Below, one piece after another: positions 22,414-33,971 of a DNA stretch of 64,000 nucleotides. The notes under the pieces were generated by a model. That model worked only from the letters and a program-made list of their open reading frames with translations. It did not search any database and had not been told where the DNA came from. Source of the stretch: Myxocyprinus asiaticus (lineage: Eukaryota > Chordata > Actinopteri > Cypriniformes > Catostomidae). How positions within the stretch are numbered: the first letter of the stretch is position 1; every line of letters starts with the position of its first letter. Location: positions 14,921,001 to 14,985,000 of the forward strand of contig NC_059382.1 of the NCBI RefSeq assembly GCF_019703515.2, in the 5' to 3' direction. The translations under genes were made by a program, and so were the position numbers.

Positions 22414-22800
22414 TTACGGATATTTTCAACCTTTCCCTCTCTTTGTCTGTAGTCCCCACATGCTTTAAAACATCCACCATTGTGCCTGTACCAAAGCAAT
22501 CCAAATCACTTGCTTAAATGACTGGCGTCCTGTTGCTCTGACCCCCTTCATCAGCAAATGCTTTGAGAGACTAATCAGAGATTACATCTGCTCTGTGCTG
22601 CCTCCATCACTGAACCCATTGCAGTTTGCTTACTGCAACAACCGCTCCACTGATGATGCCATTGCATCTACAATACACACTGCTCTCTCCCACCTGGAAA
22701 AAAGGAACACTTATGTGAGAATGCTGTTTGTAGACTACAGCTCAGCATTCAACACCATAGTGCCCTCCAAGCTTGATGAGAAACTTTCACATCTGAAAGT
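22414..22800 (+). pseudogene. LINE reverse transcriptase fragment (L2/CR1/Rex1-like)
   Basis: Two frames read [19 protein letters not shown] and then [40 protein letters not shown] and [14 protein letters not shown]. These are RT blocks from before the active site through the first catalytic aspartate (FVDYSSAFN). One frame change lies near 22505. The YxDD box and everything downstream are absent. A truncated copy inserted inside the palindromic element. Confidence 0.88.
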
Positions 22801-23272
22801 GAAAGTGAAAGTAGATATTTAGAGTAAAAAAGGACTTAAATATTGTTCTGTTTCTCACCTAAACCTATTATATTGCTTCTAAAAATATGGATTTCAGCAC
22901 TGGATTCATATGGATTACTTCAATAGGGCTTTTCACACAGCACTTAACCTAGGGTTATCTTCATTCTAAACCCTGCTTTTAACCCTGGGTAAAGCAATGT
23001 TTCACACTTGTAATTTTGAAAGGCAGTTAGCGCTGCTTTTTACCCGGGGTTAAGAAACCCTGCAGGGTTAGCTCTGCATTTGCAGGGTTAACACCGTTTT
23101 GCGGTGCCAAAGGTATACAGTGTGAAATTATGCAGTGTAAGAATGTTTTAGAAAGTTGTTCAGCAACAGACAACCAATCATATAAAACCTCATTAAATAT
23201 TCATGTGTTTTGTGCAGTCGCTGAAACTTTCACGAGCTGTTTACCTTCTCTGTCTGAGGGAAACCGGTAAAG

Positions 23273-23393
23273 TGTCAAATGTGGTGGCAAACGCGATAAC
23301 TGGCTTGATGAAGAGACCGTATTCCGTGTTTTTGTGGCATATTTCAGAAGATGAAAGACAAACAGAGCTGATTTGCTTGGTGACATTTCCAGA
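23273..23393 (+). repeat. Repeat 'A', first copy
   Basis: About 120 bp beginning GTCAAATGTGGTGGCAAA, repeated at 23783-23903 with around ten differences. Frames through both copies give WxDEETxFRVFVAYFRR. This might be a remnant of a DNA-binding (Myb/SANT-like) domain, but that is speculative. Confidence 0.8.
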
Positions 23394-23401
23394 GAAGAGC
23401 A

Positions 23402-23785
23402 AAAAATGTTGTGCTAATAAGCTGACATCACTTCTGTTACAGCTTTGAATTTTTTTTTTAACTCAGTAGTTTTGACCCAGCAGCTAATCAATTTGCATAA
23501 ATACATTTGAGTGAATAAGAACCTATAAAATGTGCTCACCCAAAAGTTGCTGGATCATGTTTTGGAGAAGAGTGTAATTGAACTATGCCCAGACAAGTTT
23601 AAACATGCGCGCTCCTCCGGAATTGGACCACAGATCGCTTGACGAGCACAGATGCTGTTGCAAGTGTTGAGTGTTGTTAAACTCACTGCTGAGTTTTGCC
23701 CTGAGAGTGCTCGGATGTTAACCGCGACTTTATTAAAATCCTTTGGAGGATCAGCAAAAATTGATTGGCAGGTCTCATCAAATGT
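23402..23785 (+). repeat. Dispersed repeat 'B', copy 2
   Basis: Close match to 20768-21150 in the same orientation. Flanked on both sides by repeat A. Confidence 0.8.
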
Positions 23786-23903
23786 CAAATGTGGTGGCAA
23801 ATATGATAACTGGCATGATGAAGAGACCATATTCCGTGTTTTCGTGGCATATTTCAGAAGATGAAAGACAAATAGAGCTGATTTACTTGGCGACATTTCC
23901 ATA
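23783..23903 (+). repeat. Repeat 'A', second copy
   Basis: Second copy of 23273-23393, same orientation, immediately after repeat B. Confidence 0.8.
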
Positions 23904-24393
23904 CGTTGTATGAACATTGTATGAACAGTGAGAAACATGAAACTGGTTTAGAATAACCATGGGTTAACGATTTAATGTGGAAAACTCTTATGTTTCCTTT
24001 GTGTGATTTTTGGAGCTACAAACTAAGGTCTGATCACCATTCACTTGCATTGTGAGGACCAACAGAGCAGAGATATTCTTCTAAAAATGGTTTGTGTTCT
24101 GCTGAAGGAAGAAAGTCATACACATGTAGGATGGCATGAGGGTGAGTAAATTATAAGAGAATTAAAATTTTTGGGTGAACTATCCCTTTAACTACAACCT
24201 TTACAGGGCCTCCTTTTTACATCCAATGGCCTTAAAAAGTTTTTGGACACTTTTTGACATTTAAGTTACACTTAAAATGTATAAATGTCGTTGAGTTTGA
24301 TAATAAAATATCAAATAATTGGCATCTGCAAATAAATTATGCTAGACCTTTTCTTCTAGATCTAATGTCCCAAAGTGATTTTTAGTATATATA

Positions 24394-25974
24394 CAGGTGC
24401 ATCTCAATAAATTAGAATGTCGTGGAAAAGTTAATTTATTTCAGTAATTCAACTCAAATTGTGAAACTCGTGTATTAAATAAATTCAATGCACACAGACT
24501 GAAGTAGTTTAAGTCTTTGGTTCTTTTAATTGTGATGATTTTAGCTCACATTTAACAAAAACCCACCAATTCACTATCTCAAAAAATTAGAATACATCAT
24601 AAGACCAATAAAAAAAACATTTTTAGTGAATTGTTGGCCTTCTGGAAAGTATGTTCATTTACTGTATATGTACTCAATACTTGGTAGGGGCTCCTTTTGC
24701 TTTAATTACTGCCTCAATTCGGCGTGGTATGGAGGTGATCAGTTTGTGGCACTGCTGTGGTGGTATGGAAGCCCAGGTTTCTTTGACAGTGGCCTTCAGC
24801 TCATCTGCATTTTTTGGTCTCTTGTTTCTCATTTTCCTCTTGACAATACCCCATAGATTCTCTATGGGGTTCAGGTCTGGTGAGTTTGCTGGCCAGTCAA
24901 GCACACCAACACCATGGTCATTTAACCAACTTTTGGTGCTTTTGGCAGTGTGGGCAGGTGCCAAATCCTGCTGGAAAATGAAATCAGCATCTTTAAAAAG
25001 CTGGTCATCAGAAGGAAGCATGAAGTGCTCCAAAATTTCTTGGTAAACGGGTGCAGTGACTTTGCTTTTCAAAAAACACAATGGACCAACACCAGCAGAT
25101 GACATTGCACCCCAAATCATCACAGACTGTGGAAACTTAACACTGGACTTCAAGCAACTTGGGCTATGAGCTTCTCCACCCTTCCTCCAGACTCTAGGAC
25201 CTTGGTTTCCAAATGAAATACAAAACTTGCTCTCATCTGAAAAGAGGACTTTGGAACACTGGGCAACAGTCCAGTTCTTCTTCTCCTTAGCCCAGGTAAG
25301 ACGCCTCTGACGTTGTCTGTGGTTCAGGAGTGGCTTAACAAGAGGAATACGACAACTGTAGCCAAATTCCTTGACATGTCTGTGTGTGGTGGCTCTTGAT
25401 GCCTTGACCCCAGCCTCAGTCCATTCCTTGTGAAGTTAACCCAAATTCTTGAATCGATTTTGCTGGACAATCATAAGGCTGCGGTTCTCTCGGTTAGTTG
25501 CGCATCTTTTTCTTCCACACTTTTTCCTTCCACTCAACTTTCTGTTAACATGCTTGGATACAGCACTCTGTGAACAGCCAGCTTCTTTGGCAATGAATGT
25601 TTGTGGCTTACCCTCCTTGTGAAGGGTGTCAATGATTGTCTTCTGGACAACTGTCAGATCAGCAGTCTTCCCCATGATTGTGTAGCCTAGTGAACCAAAC
25701 TGAGAGACCATTTTGAAGGCTCAGGAAACCTTTGCAGGTGTTTTGAGTTGATTAGCTGATTGGCATGTCAAAATATTCTAATTTTTTGAGATAGTGAATT
25801 GGTGGGTTTTTGTTAAATGTGAGCCAAAATCATCACAATTAAAAGAACCAAAGACTTAAACTACTTCAGTCTGTGTGCACTGAATTTATTTAATACATGA
25901 GTTTCACAATTTGAGTTGAATTACTGAAATAAATGAACTTTTCCACGACATTCTAATTTATTGAGATGCACCTG
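24394..25974 (-). mobile_element. Tc1-like transposon, nearly intact
   Basis: It starts CAGGTGCATCTCAATAAATT and ends with its inverse, flanked by TA on both sides (24392-24393 and 25975-25976). The inverted repeats are unusually long, about 200 bp (24394-24598 and 25772-25974). It is 1581 bp with the transposase on the minus strand. Confidence 0.95.
24674..25711 (-). pseudogene. Tc1-family transposase with one premature stop
   Basis: The span is 346 codons with no frameshift. Reading from MVSQFGSLGY (or the internal MGKTADLTVV at 25675), the helix-turn-helix region has CSQSAVSKHVNRKLSGRKK. The catalytic core has LFSDESKFC (Asp about 159), FQQDLAPAHT (Asp about 249) and SPDLNPIENLWG (Glu about 284), that is DD34E, ending KAKGAPTKY. 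The only defect I find is a TAA at 25436-25438, about codon 92, where most relatives would have an amino acid. Start codons further in would give only the catalytic half, which lacks the DNA-binding region, so this copy is presumably inactive, but only recently. Confidence 0.92.
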
Positions 25975-25976
25975 TA

Positions 25977-27382
25977 TATATGAATCAGTAGTCCTCAAGT
26001 TCACACTGGTGTTCTTGCAGAAAAACTAGTAGTTCATCACATTAATTCTGGATATGATCCACTAATGTCTGACAACCAGTATGTGTCAGAATACTTTTGT
26101 CTTGATTTTGAACAGTGTATCGATTGTTTTAAAATTTGAAACTTTACTAACTTTTAACTATTTGTGAAATCTTTTGCTTGAAATGTGTGCTTGTGCTGTA
26201 TATCTTTAAAGTAAATGCCAAATGCTATGATAATTTGTTATATAATGCAAAAACATTCCTTCCTTTTTTTAAGTGTGTCTTAAGTGTTCAAGTATTTTTT
26301 GTGGCCACTCCATAAAATCCAAAGCAGAATTTGACAAAATATTTTTTTCTGGTTTTTTAATCATTTATTCATATATATGTTCATATGTAAAATATAATTT
26401 GTCCGTCTGTCCATCCATTCGTTCGTTTGTTCAGTAATTCATTCATTCAGTGGTTTTTGCTCCATCCACAATAGCATCTCACACAATCAATACCTTTTTT
26501 CTGTAAATAGTGCAGATCATAAGCACTTGCTTCCTTGCCTTTCCTTTCATCCATATCAATGGAGAAGGAAGACATTTCTTATTTCTATCTCAAATCGAAG
26601 GAAACAAAACCATTATAGTATTTTCTAATCATATAATGCTGTACTTTGTCTTTCAATGTGAAGACACTGTTGCCCCACAAATGGAGACCACATAGAGCGC
26701 AGTTACCTGGCATGTTGACTGATGTGAACTCAATGAATCCTGAATTAAATTGGCTCTTGATGAATCCGAAATGTCCTCTTCTTTTTCAGAATAATACGAA
26801 TCCAGTGAAACTCCAGCACAACTCAAATAAAGCCATACGTCCAACCCCACAACCGCTGGATGGGAGCTGGGTGAGAAAAAATTACTGCAGCATAAGAAAG
26901 TCGAAGCAGAAGTGAGAGAACGAGGAAAGAGAGCGAGAGACGCCAGCAGAAGATGAAGAAGGGGAAGCATTGCCCGGGCTGTGGTGCATTAGGCCTGTCC
27001 TTTAGTGTGTGTGGGGGGAAATATTGCAGGGATGAGATCCCTGTGTCACCTCCATACCTTCAGCTCATCGAACAGACAGGTCAAGCCCAGAGTAAATCAG
27101 CCGGTGCTCCCCGGGCCCAATTTCCCCTGAGAGCTCCATTCTAGACGCACTCAAATCAAGTAGGCTGCCCGACTTTCAAACAGAAAATCAAGGAGACTCT
27201 GCCACCGTGGACAGCAGGCAGAGTAAAATGAAATTTTGTGAACTTTTCTGTTTATCTGGCACAGACAGTGCACATTGGTTTTTTCATCTACTCTTTATTT
27301 CTAATGGGGTTTTATTTCTTGCCATTTTCAATATGAGTAAAATAAGGCCTGTGGTTAACAACGTTACTTAGAGAGACTTTCC
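25977..27382. other. Gene-free stretch
   Basis: No gene. 26930-27240 is a GC-richer low-copy island (GCCCGGGCTGTGGTGCATTA and onward) and may be conserved non-coding DNA. Confidence 0.4.
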
Positions 27383-27645
27383 TGTTTTGTTCTAAAACAT
27401 AAATTACACACAGTCATACCTCAAACATAGTTTTGATATCGCTGTGTTCTTTTAAAATGCAAGTTGCTAAGAAGTTGCTACATAGGGACTACAACTACCA
27501 TAAAAGTCATGAGTTGCGCTTGACGAATCGGACAACCATGATAGTCCATATAGCAACTTGTGAGCAACTTTTTTAACGTTTTAAAAGCACACAATGGCTA
27601 AAAATTCCTTTTTAGGTTGTGTGTAATTTATGTTGTAAAACATAA
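27383..27645. repeat. Hairpin-forming MITE-like repeat
   Basis: The two halves are inverted copies. AACATAAATTACACACA on the left pairs with TGTGTGTAATTTATGTT on the right. Inner phrases AAGTTGCTACATAGGGACTA and TAGTCCATATAGCAACTT also pair. About 260 bp and non-coding. Confidence 0.75.
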
Positions 27646-27837
27646 AGATTATTGTCGTGTCACCATATTGCATTTGTGCTGTGTTTACATGAGTTAATGA
27701 TTTGATTTGAGATGAATAATGACTACAATTTCGGCCTGTTCTTCATACAAAATTATTGTATGTCCTCAAAAAACTTGCATAGACTACCTTTATGACACTT
27801 TTGCATGATTTTTTAAGCTTTAAAGTGAGGCACTCAG

Positions 27838-27960
27838 GGATTGCAACATTCTTTAAATATCTCCTTTTTGTTCTACAGAAGAAAGAAAGTCATATGGGTT
27901 TTTAAAGGCATGAGCATGAGTAAATAATGACAACATTTTCATTTTTGGGTTAACTATTCT
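27838..27960 (-). repeat. Cyprinid palindromic repeat (GTTCACCC family), fragment
   Basis: It contains CAGAAGAAAGAAAGTCATAT and CATTTTTGGGTTAACTATTC, family right-end phrases. It is truncated on the other side. Confidence 0.75.
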
Positions 27961-28795
27961 ATTCTAACCACAAATCTTCTTTTACTGATAAATCAAAAAC
28001 AGTTTTTGAAAAACCCTTTGGAAATTATAGAGGGAACCCATGGCTCAAAAATGCCTATTCTCTTCTGGGTTTTAGGACTTCAAACCGAACAGCTCTATCG
28101 AGTTTCAATGAGTCTTCATGCCCCACATCTTAACACATAGAAGGGAGCGAAAACGTTATCATTGGGGTCTTGGGAATTGATGTTTGTGCCCCTGCAGAGC
28201 TATGAGGTGTGTGGATGATGGCTGCTATTCTGGCATGCTCCCAGCGTTCTGCATCTGCGGTGACTAAGCACCCTTGCCTCGCACCCGCGCCCTCCTCCGT
28301 GCATACCCTAATGTGAATAATGTTTCTTCTCAAACTCCTCTGTTATAAATGGAGTGCCACTCTGCACAATGGCAAAGTCAGGGCTGGTATTGATTAACTC
28401 TTGTCATTGAGTCCTACTCCCACTTCCATGATTTATGATTGTCTGTTATTTTTGCATTAGCAATCAAATTCATCTTGTCTTTCCTGACTTGGCTCTGGCT
28501 GAGCAAACAGTAAACATATTTAGCTTGCACGGCAGTGCTCCTAACACTGGCCCATTAAACATACTGTATCCCCCTCAAGGGCCAAAATAGTACAGTAGGT
28601 GTGTTTTTTTTCCTGTGAAGTCTGAATGTTTCATACTTTTAACAGTTATTGTGATTGTTCTCTTGTGCCTTTAGTTGTGTTACAATAGCACATAGAAACT
28701 TCTAGAATGGTGATGAAATTTAAAATAATTTTCTTGTTGATGTCCCGCAATTCTAATGCTTTATTTCGTGTGCATAATGTAATCTTACAGAGTGC
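27961..28795. other. Gene-free stretch
   Basis: Low-copy DNA. 28130-28560 is less AT-rich and may be conserved. No gene recognised. Confidence 0.35.
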
Positions 28796-28955
28796 AACAG
28801 TCTGGTTCCGGAAGTAAAAATCTCATTCATTTGTTCTGTAGGGGAATTGGCTATTAATGATACCTTATAAACCTTTAAAGACAGACCTACTGTAAGCTCC
28901 GAGGTTGTTAATCAATGGTATATGTTTCTGCTGAAACCATTAGTCCACAATATTT
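28796..28955 (+). repeat. Unnamed dispersed repeat R1, copy 1
   Basis: Resembles 42186-42345 in the same orientation. The shared order is GTTCCGGAAGTAAAAATC, AGGGGAATTG-CTATTAATGA, ATAAACCT, GACCTAC, AATCAATGGTATATG and AACCATTAGTCCA. Estimated identity is around two thirds. Confidence 0.6.
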
Positions 28956-28969
28956 TAACTTCATATATA

Positions 28970-29165
28970 TAACCTGACAGAGCTTGAGAGGATCTGCAGA
29001 GAAGAATGGTAGAAAATCCCTAGATCCAAGTGTGCAAAGCATGTTGCATCATACCCAAAAAGACTTGAGGCTGTAATCACTGCCAAAGATGTTTCAACTA
29101 AGTGCTGAGTTAAGGGTCTGAATACTTATGTCAATGTGATATTTCAGTTTTTATTTTTTAATAAA
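28970..29165 (+). pseudogene. C-terminal fragment of a Tc1-like transposase
   Basis: The sequence from GAGCTTGAGAGGATCTGCAG reads LERICREEW, a stop, then KIPRSKCAKHVASYPKRLEAV. This is the end of a Tc1-type transposase, followed by a non-coding tail (GTCTGAATACTTATGTCAATG). The rest of the element is missing. Confidence 0.75.
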
Positions 29166-29202
29166 TTAACAAAGTTTTAAAAAATCTGGTTTTTGCTTTC
29201 AA

Positions 29203-29216
29203 AATAATAATAATAA

Positions 29217-29294
<78 letters not shown>
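29203..29294. repeat. (ATA)n, poly(A) and (TA)n compound microsatellite
   Basis: ATA units, then an A-run of about 19, then about 29 TA units. Confidence 0.95.
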
Positions 29295-29298
<4 letters not shown>

Positions 29299-32200
29299 TA
29301 ATAACAGAATACCTAGTAAAGAAATACACTACCCATGATCCCAAGGGGGAACATCCACCAATAAGACAATCATGGCAAACAGCAACTGCCTACTCCCATA
29401 ACACACTTTGAATGACACAATCGAGTTGCCCCTGCAATACATTCTCAAACTAAATATATATTTGTAGATATCTAAATATTTTGCCATAACATTACAATAC
29501 AGTATATTGTTTCTCCAACTGTAGATCAATAGTTTTAGATTTTTCCATCGTTTTTAACTCAAATACATCATTCGCAGTGCTTCATGGAATTGTAGTTAAT
29601 TCCCTCATAAAAAACGGTGAGTACCTTTGTCTTTTTATCCGATTTTCAAATAATTTTTTGCTTCAAAGCAACATTTGTAATGTTGTGTATCACATAAGAG
29701 CTGGTTGGTTTGGTTCATGGCTTAGAACTCTTTTATGAAGTCCTTGATGAAATCCATATGGAAATAATGAATTGAAAAAAATACCTCTGAAACCAGGATG
29801 GTTGAAAAAGTGGGCAGGCACTGTTGCGCTCTATTGAAATTTAGGTTTTGTTTTCATATGTGTTCTCCTGAATAATGCTATTCATTTTAAGCAGAACCCA
29901 CATATTCATAATATTATTCCAAAATCATGAGTCATCATCTCAGATAGGCATGTCAGTCTCAAATATTTGTGTTTATTTATTTATACGGAAGACTGCTATG
30001 TTCATCTTATCAGATATTCCCCTGTATAATTAAAAGGTTTGCGTTAAGCTTAAGTTCTATTGGCAGCTTCACTGAAAACAATAAAATATAACAGTAATAT
30101 TGCATAATTCTTACATTAGTATACATTGGATTCTTTGGATAGGCTCACAAAAAATAGTGCTGTACTGGTACTGGTATACGATTGTTAGACAAAGAACTAG
30201 ACTTAAGACACCCTTTACACCTGTAAACTACATGCTGCAAATCACAGTTTGCATGATATTGGACATCTGTAAAAAGTTCCATAATTTCCCTTAACTGAGT
30301 AATATGGAACAGAGAAAACACTTTTGAAAAGTAAGTAGGCTTGTTTCTATAAAGAAAAAAGAAGAAGTGACAAACAGGGAAACACCTGTAGTCCAAATAT
30401 CTGGTTTGTCTGTCTATTTATGATTCAGGCTTTGAAAATAAAATGAGAGATGACTGCATGGCTACCATCAGCTATCAGTTTAAACACAGTGCCCACTGCT
30501 GTCAATTTAGAAGACTGCCTATTTCCCTCCAAACCAGATCTGGAAAATGTCATGGTACTCAGTGATAAATAATAATAACCTCTTTTCTTCTGTGCTTTTT
30601 TCCTCCTGGCTGCCTGGCTCTTTAGCCTGTGGCTTGAAACGATAATAACAGCCATGAGTGAGAGGTGTCCGGGTGAAGGAGGCTCCCTTCTTGTAATGGT
30701 GAGGTGCTGTCTGTACCCGTGTACCCTCTGTGTTGGCTTCATTGAGATTCTATTAGGAACATAGGAGTGCACTTGCACCAAACCCCCCCCCCCCCGACAC
30801 TAGCACAGGATAATGACAAATTGGCTCTGTCATAGTGGACAATTTTGAGATGAGAAGTAAATTAAACATGTAATCACGCAAGGAGGCACTCGTGAAGTTC
30901 TGGGCTCTGCGAAGCCGTCAGGGCAATCCATGTCATAGCCTTCTATCTCTAAACTCTCTCTCTTGCTTTCTCTTCATTCCCTTCAAAGTCTGTGTAGGAG
31001 CTGGTGTCACTAGCAAAAGCAGATGGAGTATGCACTTGAACCCCAGTAATGGCTTTGGATTGTGTTTGGAACACTCCAGAAATCTCCTCTTTGCTGACAT
31101 TTGATTTCTTTGTCAAGAACTGGATAAAAGCACTTTGAGTTACAACGATTGAACAGGTGCACCTTTGCACGGGATGCAAAAAAAAAAAAAAAAAAATGAA
31201 GCCTCAAATATCAAATGTTATTTTAGAATTGCCCTGTGCTTACAAGGTATCCGTTATTGTAGTGCCACCCGAAACTACTTGGATGCGATGTAGTTCTTCT
31301 GTTTTTTCCCTGTGATCTCAAGGCCAGATCCTAAAATCAATGCTTGAGCACCTGCTTTAGCCTCCTGGAGTGTCACGTGGCACAACGCTGAGCGTGTTTA
31401 TGGTGAGGGAAGGAAGCAGCAGGATATGTTGTGGACTGGTGAAAAATTAAGTCCAGTCAGTGTAATTCAGTAGCACATTGATAGCATCAGGCTGCTGTTG
31501 GCTGTATCAGGCAGGTATTACCACCCACCGACTGTAATCACAAATGAAGCTGGCAGTGAGTTTATAACGCGCTAAATGATGCAGTCCACTCCAGATAAAC
31601 ACATCCTAAATAAACGATTTGGGTGGTAATTGCACTCTGCCAGGGCCCCGTTAATAGAGTCAACTCGGCTGATGAGAGGGTTAACTTCTTTTCCGAAGGA
31701 GCCTCTCACTGGCTCATTGCACTCTCATTTCTACGGAGATCTTGGCATTCCCCTGGTTAACAGTGTACTTAAAAAGAAAACCTAATTAGACCAAAAAAGG
31801 CTCCTCTTTTTTCTTTTTCTCTAATTAGGTCCTTAACATAATTAGCAGGTAATGTTAATAACCCTCTTTTAAACTCTATTAAAAGGATGTTTGAGAGTGT
31901 GTGGTTGAGGAGGGTGTCCTGTGTAGTCATGGGTCCCTTGGTGGGTGGAAGCAGGAGACCAGAGAGGCATGCTGGGACTTCAGTTCATCAGGGTTGGAGT
32001 GCCACTGCATTATAGCTTGGGCCCCACAGGAGCCTTCTCCTCATCAGTCTGTATGCCCAGTGCGTTAATATCACAATATTTCCCTTCCCTTTTCTTCCCA
32101 TCCCTTCCATCTCCTGGGCAACACCAAGTCTTCATCAGGGCGGTCTGCAAAACAATGGCTGATTTATAGGGAAGCCAACGTTTAAGCGACATTACAATAT

Positions 32201-32608
32201 AGTCGTTGCTGTAGTATGGGTAAGAATTAGAATCCACCAGGGGGCATTGTGTCTTCAGTAAAGTTCTCACAAATTACCATGGAGAGGACTGGGACCACTG
32301 TCATTAATGTGACTCCAGTGAAATATTTATATGGGTTTTGGGAAGTGCTCTAGGTTCCGGTGAGTGGTCTGTTGGCTTCAGCAAGGAGGAGGAGGAGGAT
32401 GAGGAAGGAGCCGCCGTCGACCAGAAGAGCCCAGTCTTCGTCTTTAATTAAGTATCTGAAACATCAATTTAAATGTAAATATCGGTGGTGCAGCTCCACT
32501 CATGCGTAAATTAGAGCGTTGGCCTGGCACATTGCTCTCTCTCTCTCCCAAGTCCCTGCTCACTCACACTGACATCTGCTCACATCTGCTGGGCCCCGGG
32601 CTTTCCCC

Positions 32609-32609
<1 letters not shown>
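29295..32609. other. Gene-free stretch with candidate conserved islands
   Basis: No exon recognised in 3.3 kb. Runs of C (30783-30795) and A (31179-31196) are present. 31300-31900 is low-copy, with CCTAATTAG (about 31779), CTAATTAGG (about 31820) and CATAATTAGCAGGTAATG (about 31837), motifs that homeodomain proteins bind. 32010-32150 and 32330-32590 are also mixed-composition islands. Confidence 0.4.

Positions 32610-32684
<75 letters not shown>
32610..32684. repeat. (CA)n microsatellite
   Basis: About 37 CA units. Confidence 0.98.
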
Positions 32685-32687
<3 letters not shown>

Positions 32688-32985
32688 TGGTGCAGCTATC
32701 ATTATGAGGACTCTCCATAGACATAATGATTTTTATACTGTACGAACTATAGATTCTATCCCCTAACCCCACCCCTAAACCTAACCCTCACAAAAAACTT
32801 GTCTGCATTTTTACATTTTCAATAAATCATAGTTTAGTATGTTTTTTAAGCGATTTGAATTATGGGGACACTAGAAATGTCCTCATAAACCACATTTATA
32901 GCATAATACCCTTGCAATTACCAGTTTCTAACCTAAAAAAAAGTCCTCGTAAACCACTTAAACCTGCCCCCAATGGTCCTACAGT
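32685..32985 (+). repeat. CA-microsatellite-associated dispersed repeat
   Basis: It begins TGTTGGTGCAGCTATCATTA and contains TCTATCCCCTAACCCCACCC and GAAATGTCCTCATAAACCAC. This unit is commonly found beside CA microsatellites in fish genomes. Clade not known to me. Confidence 0.55.
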
Positions 32986-33113
32986 GTGACAAATACATTT
33001 TTGAAAGTGCAAATATTCCAAAGTTTCTCAATATGACAGCATTAAAGCTACAAGGATACATGTTCAATTTTAAAAGAATAAGCAAAATGTTTTTCAATAG
33101 TTTTAAATATATA

Positions 33114-33913
33114 CAGGGTTGGGGAGTAACGGAATACATGTAACGGGATTACATATTTAAAATACAAAATATAAGTAACTTTATTCCACTTCCACAGTTC
33201 CACAGTTCCATTCAAAAAGATTACTGATTACTGAATTACTGAAGAGATGATTACTTTGCATTTTATTGTCATTTGTTTCATTTAATATTTAGTCCTTTCA
33301 GATGGAAAACATTTATACATATAAATGATGCGATCCAAAGTGCATTTGAACAGCGGTGAAAAACATTCTTATGATGTGTTACATTCATACGAGCAGTTTG
33401 AAGTTTGAAGTAAATTTGGAGCAGAAGAAATAGAAATAAACCTTGTGTAAATTGTCAGCTTTACGCTAAGCTAAAATGCTATTTCTAGCCATTTTACATG
33501 CACGTTACCAGGCACGATCATATTTTTTATCAAGAAAATTAATGTTGGATAATAATTTCTTTTTTTTTTTTCTTGTAAGACCTTTGATGTTAGGGCAAAA
33601 ATCATATTCTTGATTATTATTATTTTTTATTGTTTTCCTGTAAAAATATCTAAAAATCCTTAAAACAAGATCAGTTTGATTTATCTTGTTTTAGAAACAA
33701 CACTGCATAAGATATTTAGGTTTTTCAGAGAATGTATTTTTAACAAGTGTATTTTGTCTTACTGTACTGGCAGAGTTTTTATAGTCAAAACAAGTGAAAA
33801 AATCTGTTACTGACCTTGAGTAATCTAACGAACTACGTTACAAATTACATTTTACAGCATGTATTCTGTAATCTGTAGTGCAATTCATTTAAAAAGTAAC
33901 CTTCCCAACCCTG
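33114..33913 (+). mobile_element. Non-autonomous hAT-like element, CAGGGTTGGGGAG family, copy 2
   Basis: The ends are CAGGGTTGGGGAGTAAC and AGTAACCTTCCCAACCCTG. The 8-base flanks AATATATA (33106-33113) and AATATACA (33914-33921) agree at seven of eight positions. 800 bp, homologous along its length to 13424-14283 in inverse orientation. Confidence 0.87.
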
Positions 33914-33971
33914 AATATACACTACTGTATATTAATATTGTAATGTATGATAAATATCCTATAGTTTAGGA

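Larger units (their letters stand above)
22928..23992. mobile_element. Inverted-repeat DNA element nested in the palindromic element
   Basis: The left end AGGGCTTTTCACACAGC ... TTCTAAACCCTG matches, inverted, the right end near 23945-23992 (CTGGTTTAGAATAACC ... GTGGAAAACTC). A three-base duplication of TTA type (ATA at left, TTA at right) is possible but not clean. The interior carries an A-B-A arrangement of repeats (23273-23393, 23402-23785, 23783-23903). Confidence 0.65.
22281..24191 (+). mobile_element. Cyprinid palindromic element split by two later insertions
   Basis: The left end TTAAAGGGATAGTTCACCC and right end GGGTGAACTATCCCTTTAA are inverted. Compared with the intact relative at 37006-37721, family sequence occupies about 22281-22413, 22800-22925 and 23985-24191. 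A LINE fragment lies in the first gap and a further inverted-repeat element in the second. Confidence 0.85.

Noticed and set aside
32760..32800. Interstitial telomere-like CCCTAACCC units
   Set aside because: The units are irregular and belong to a dispersed repeat next to the CA microsatellite, not a TTAGGG array.
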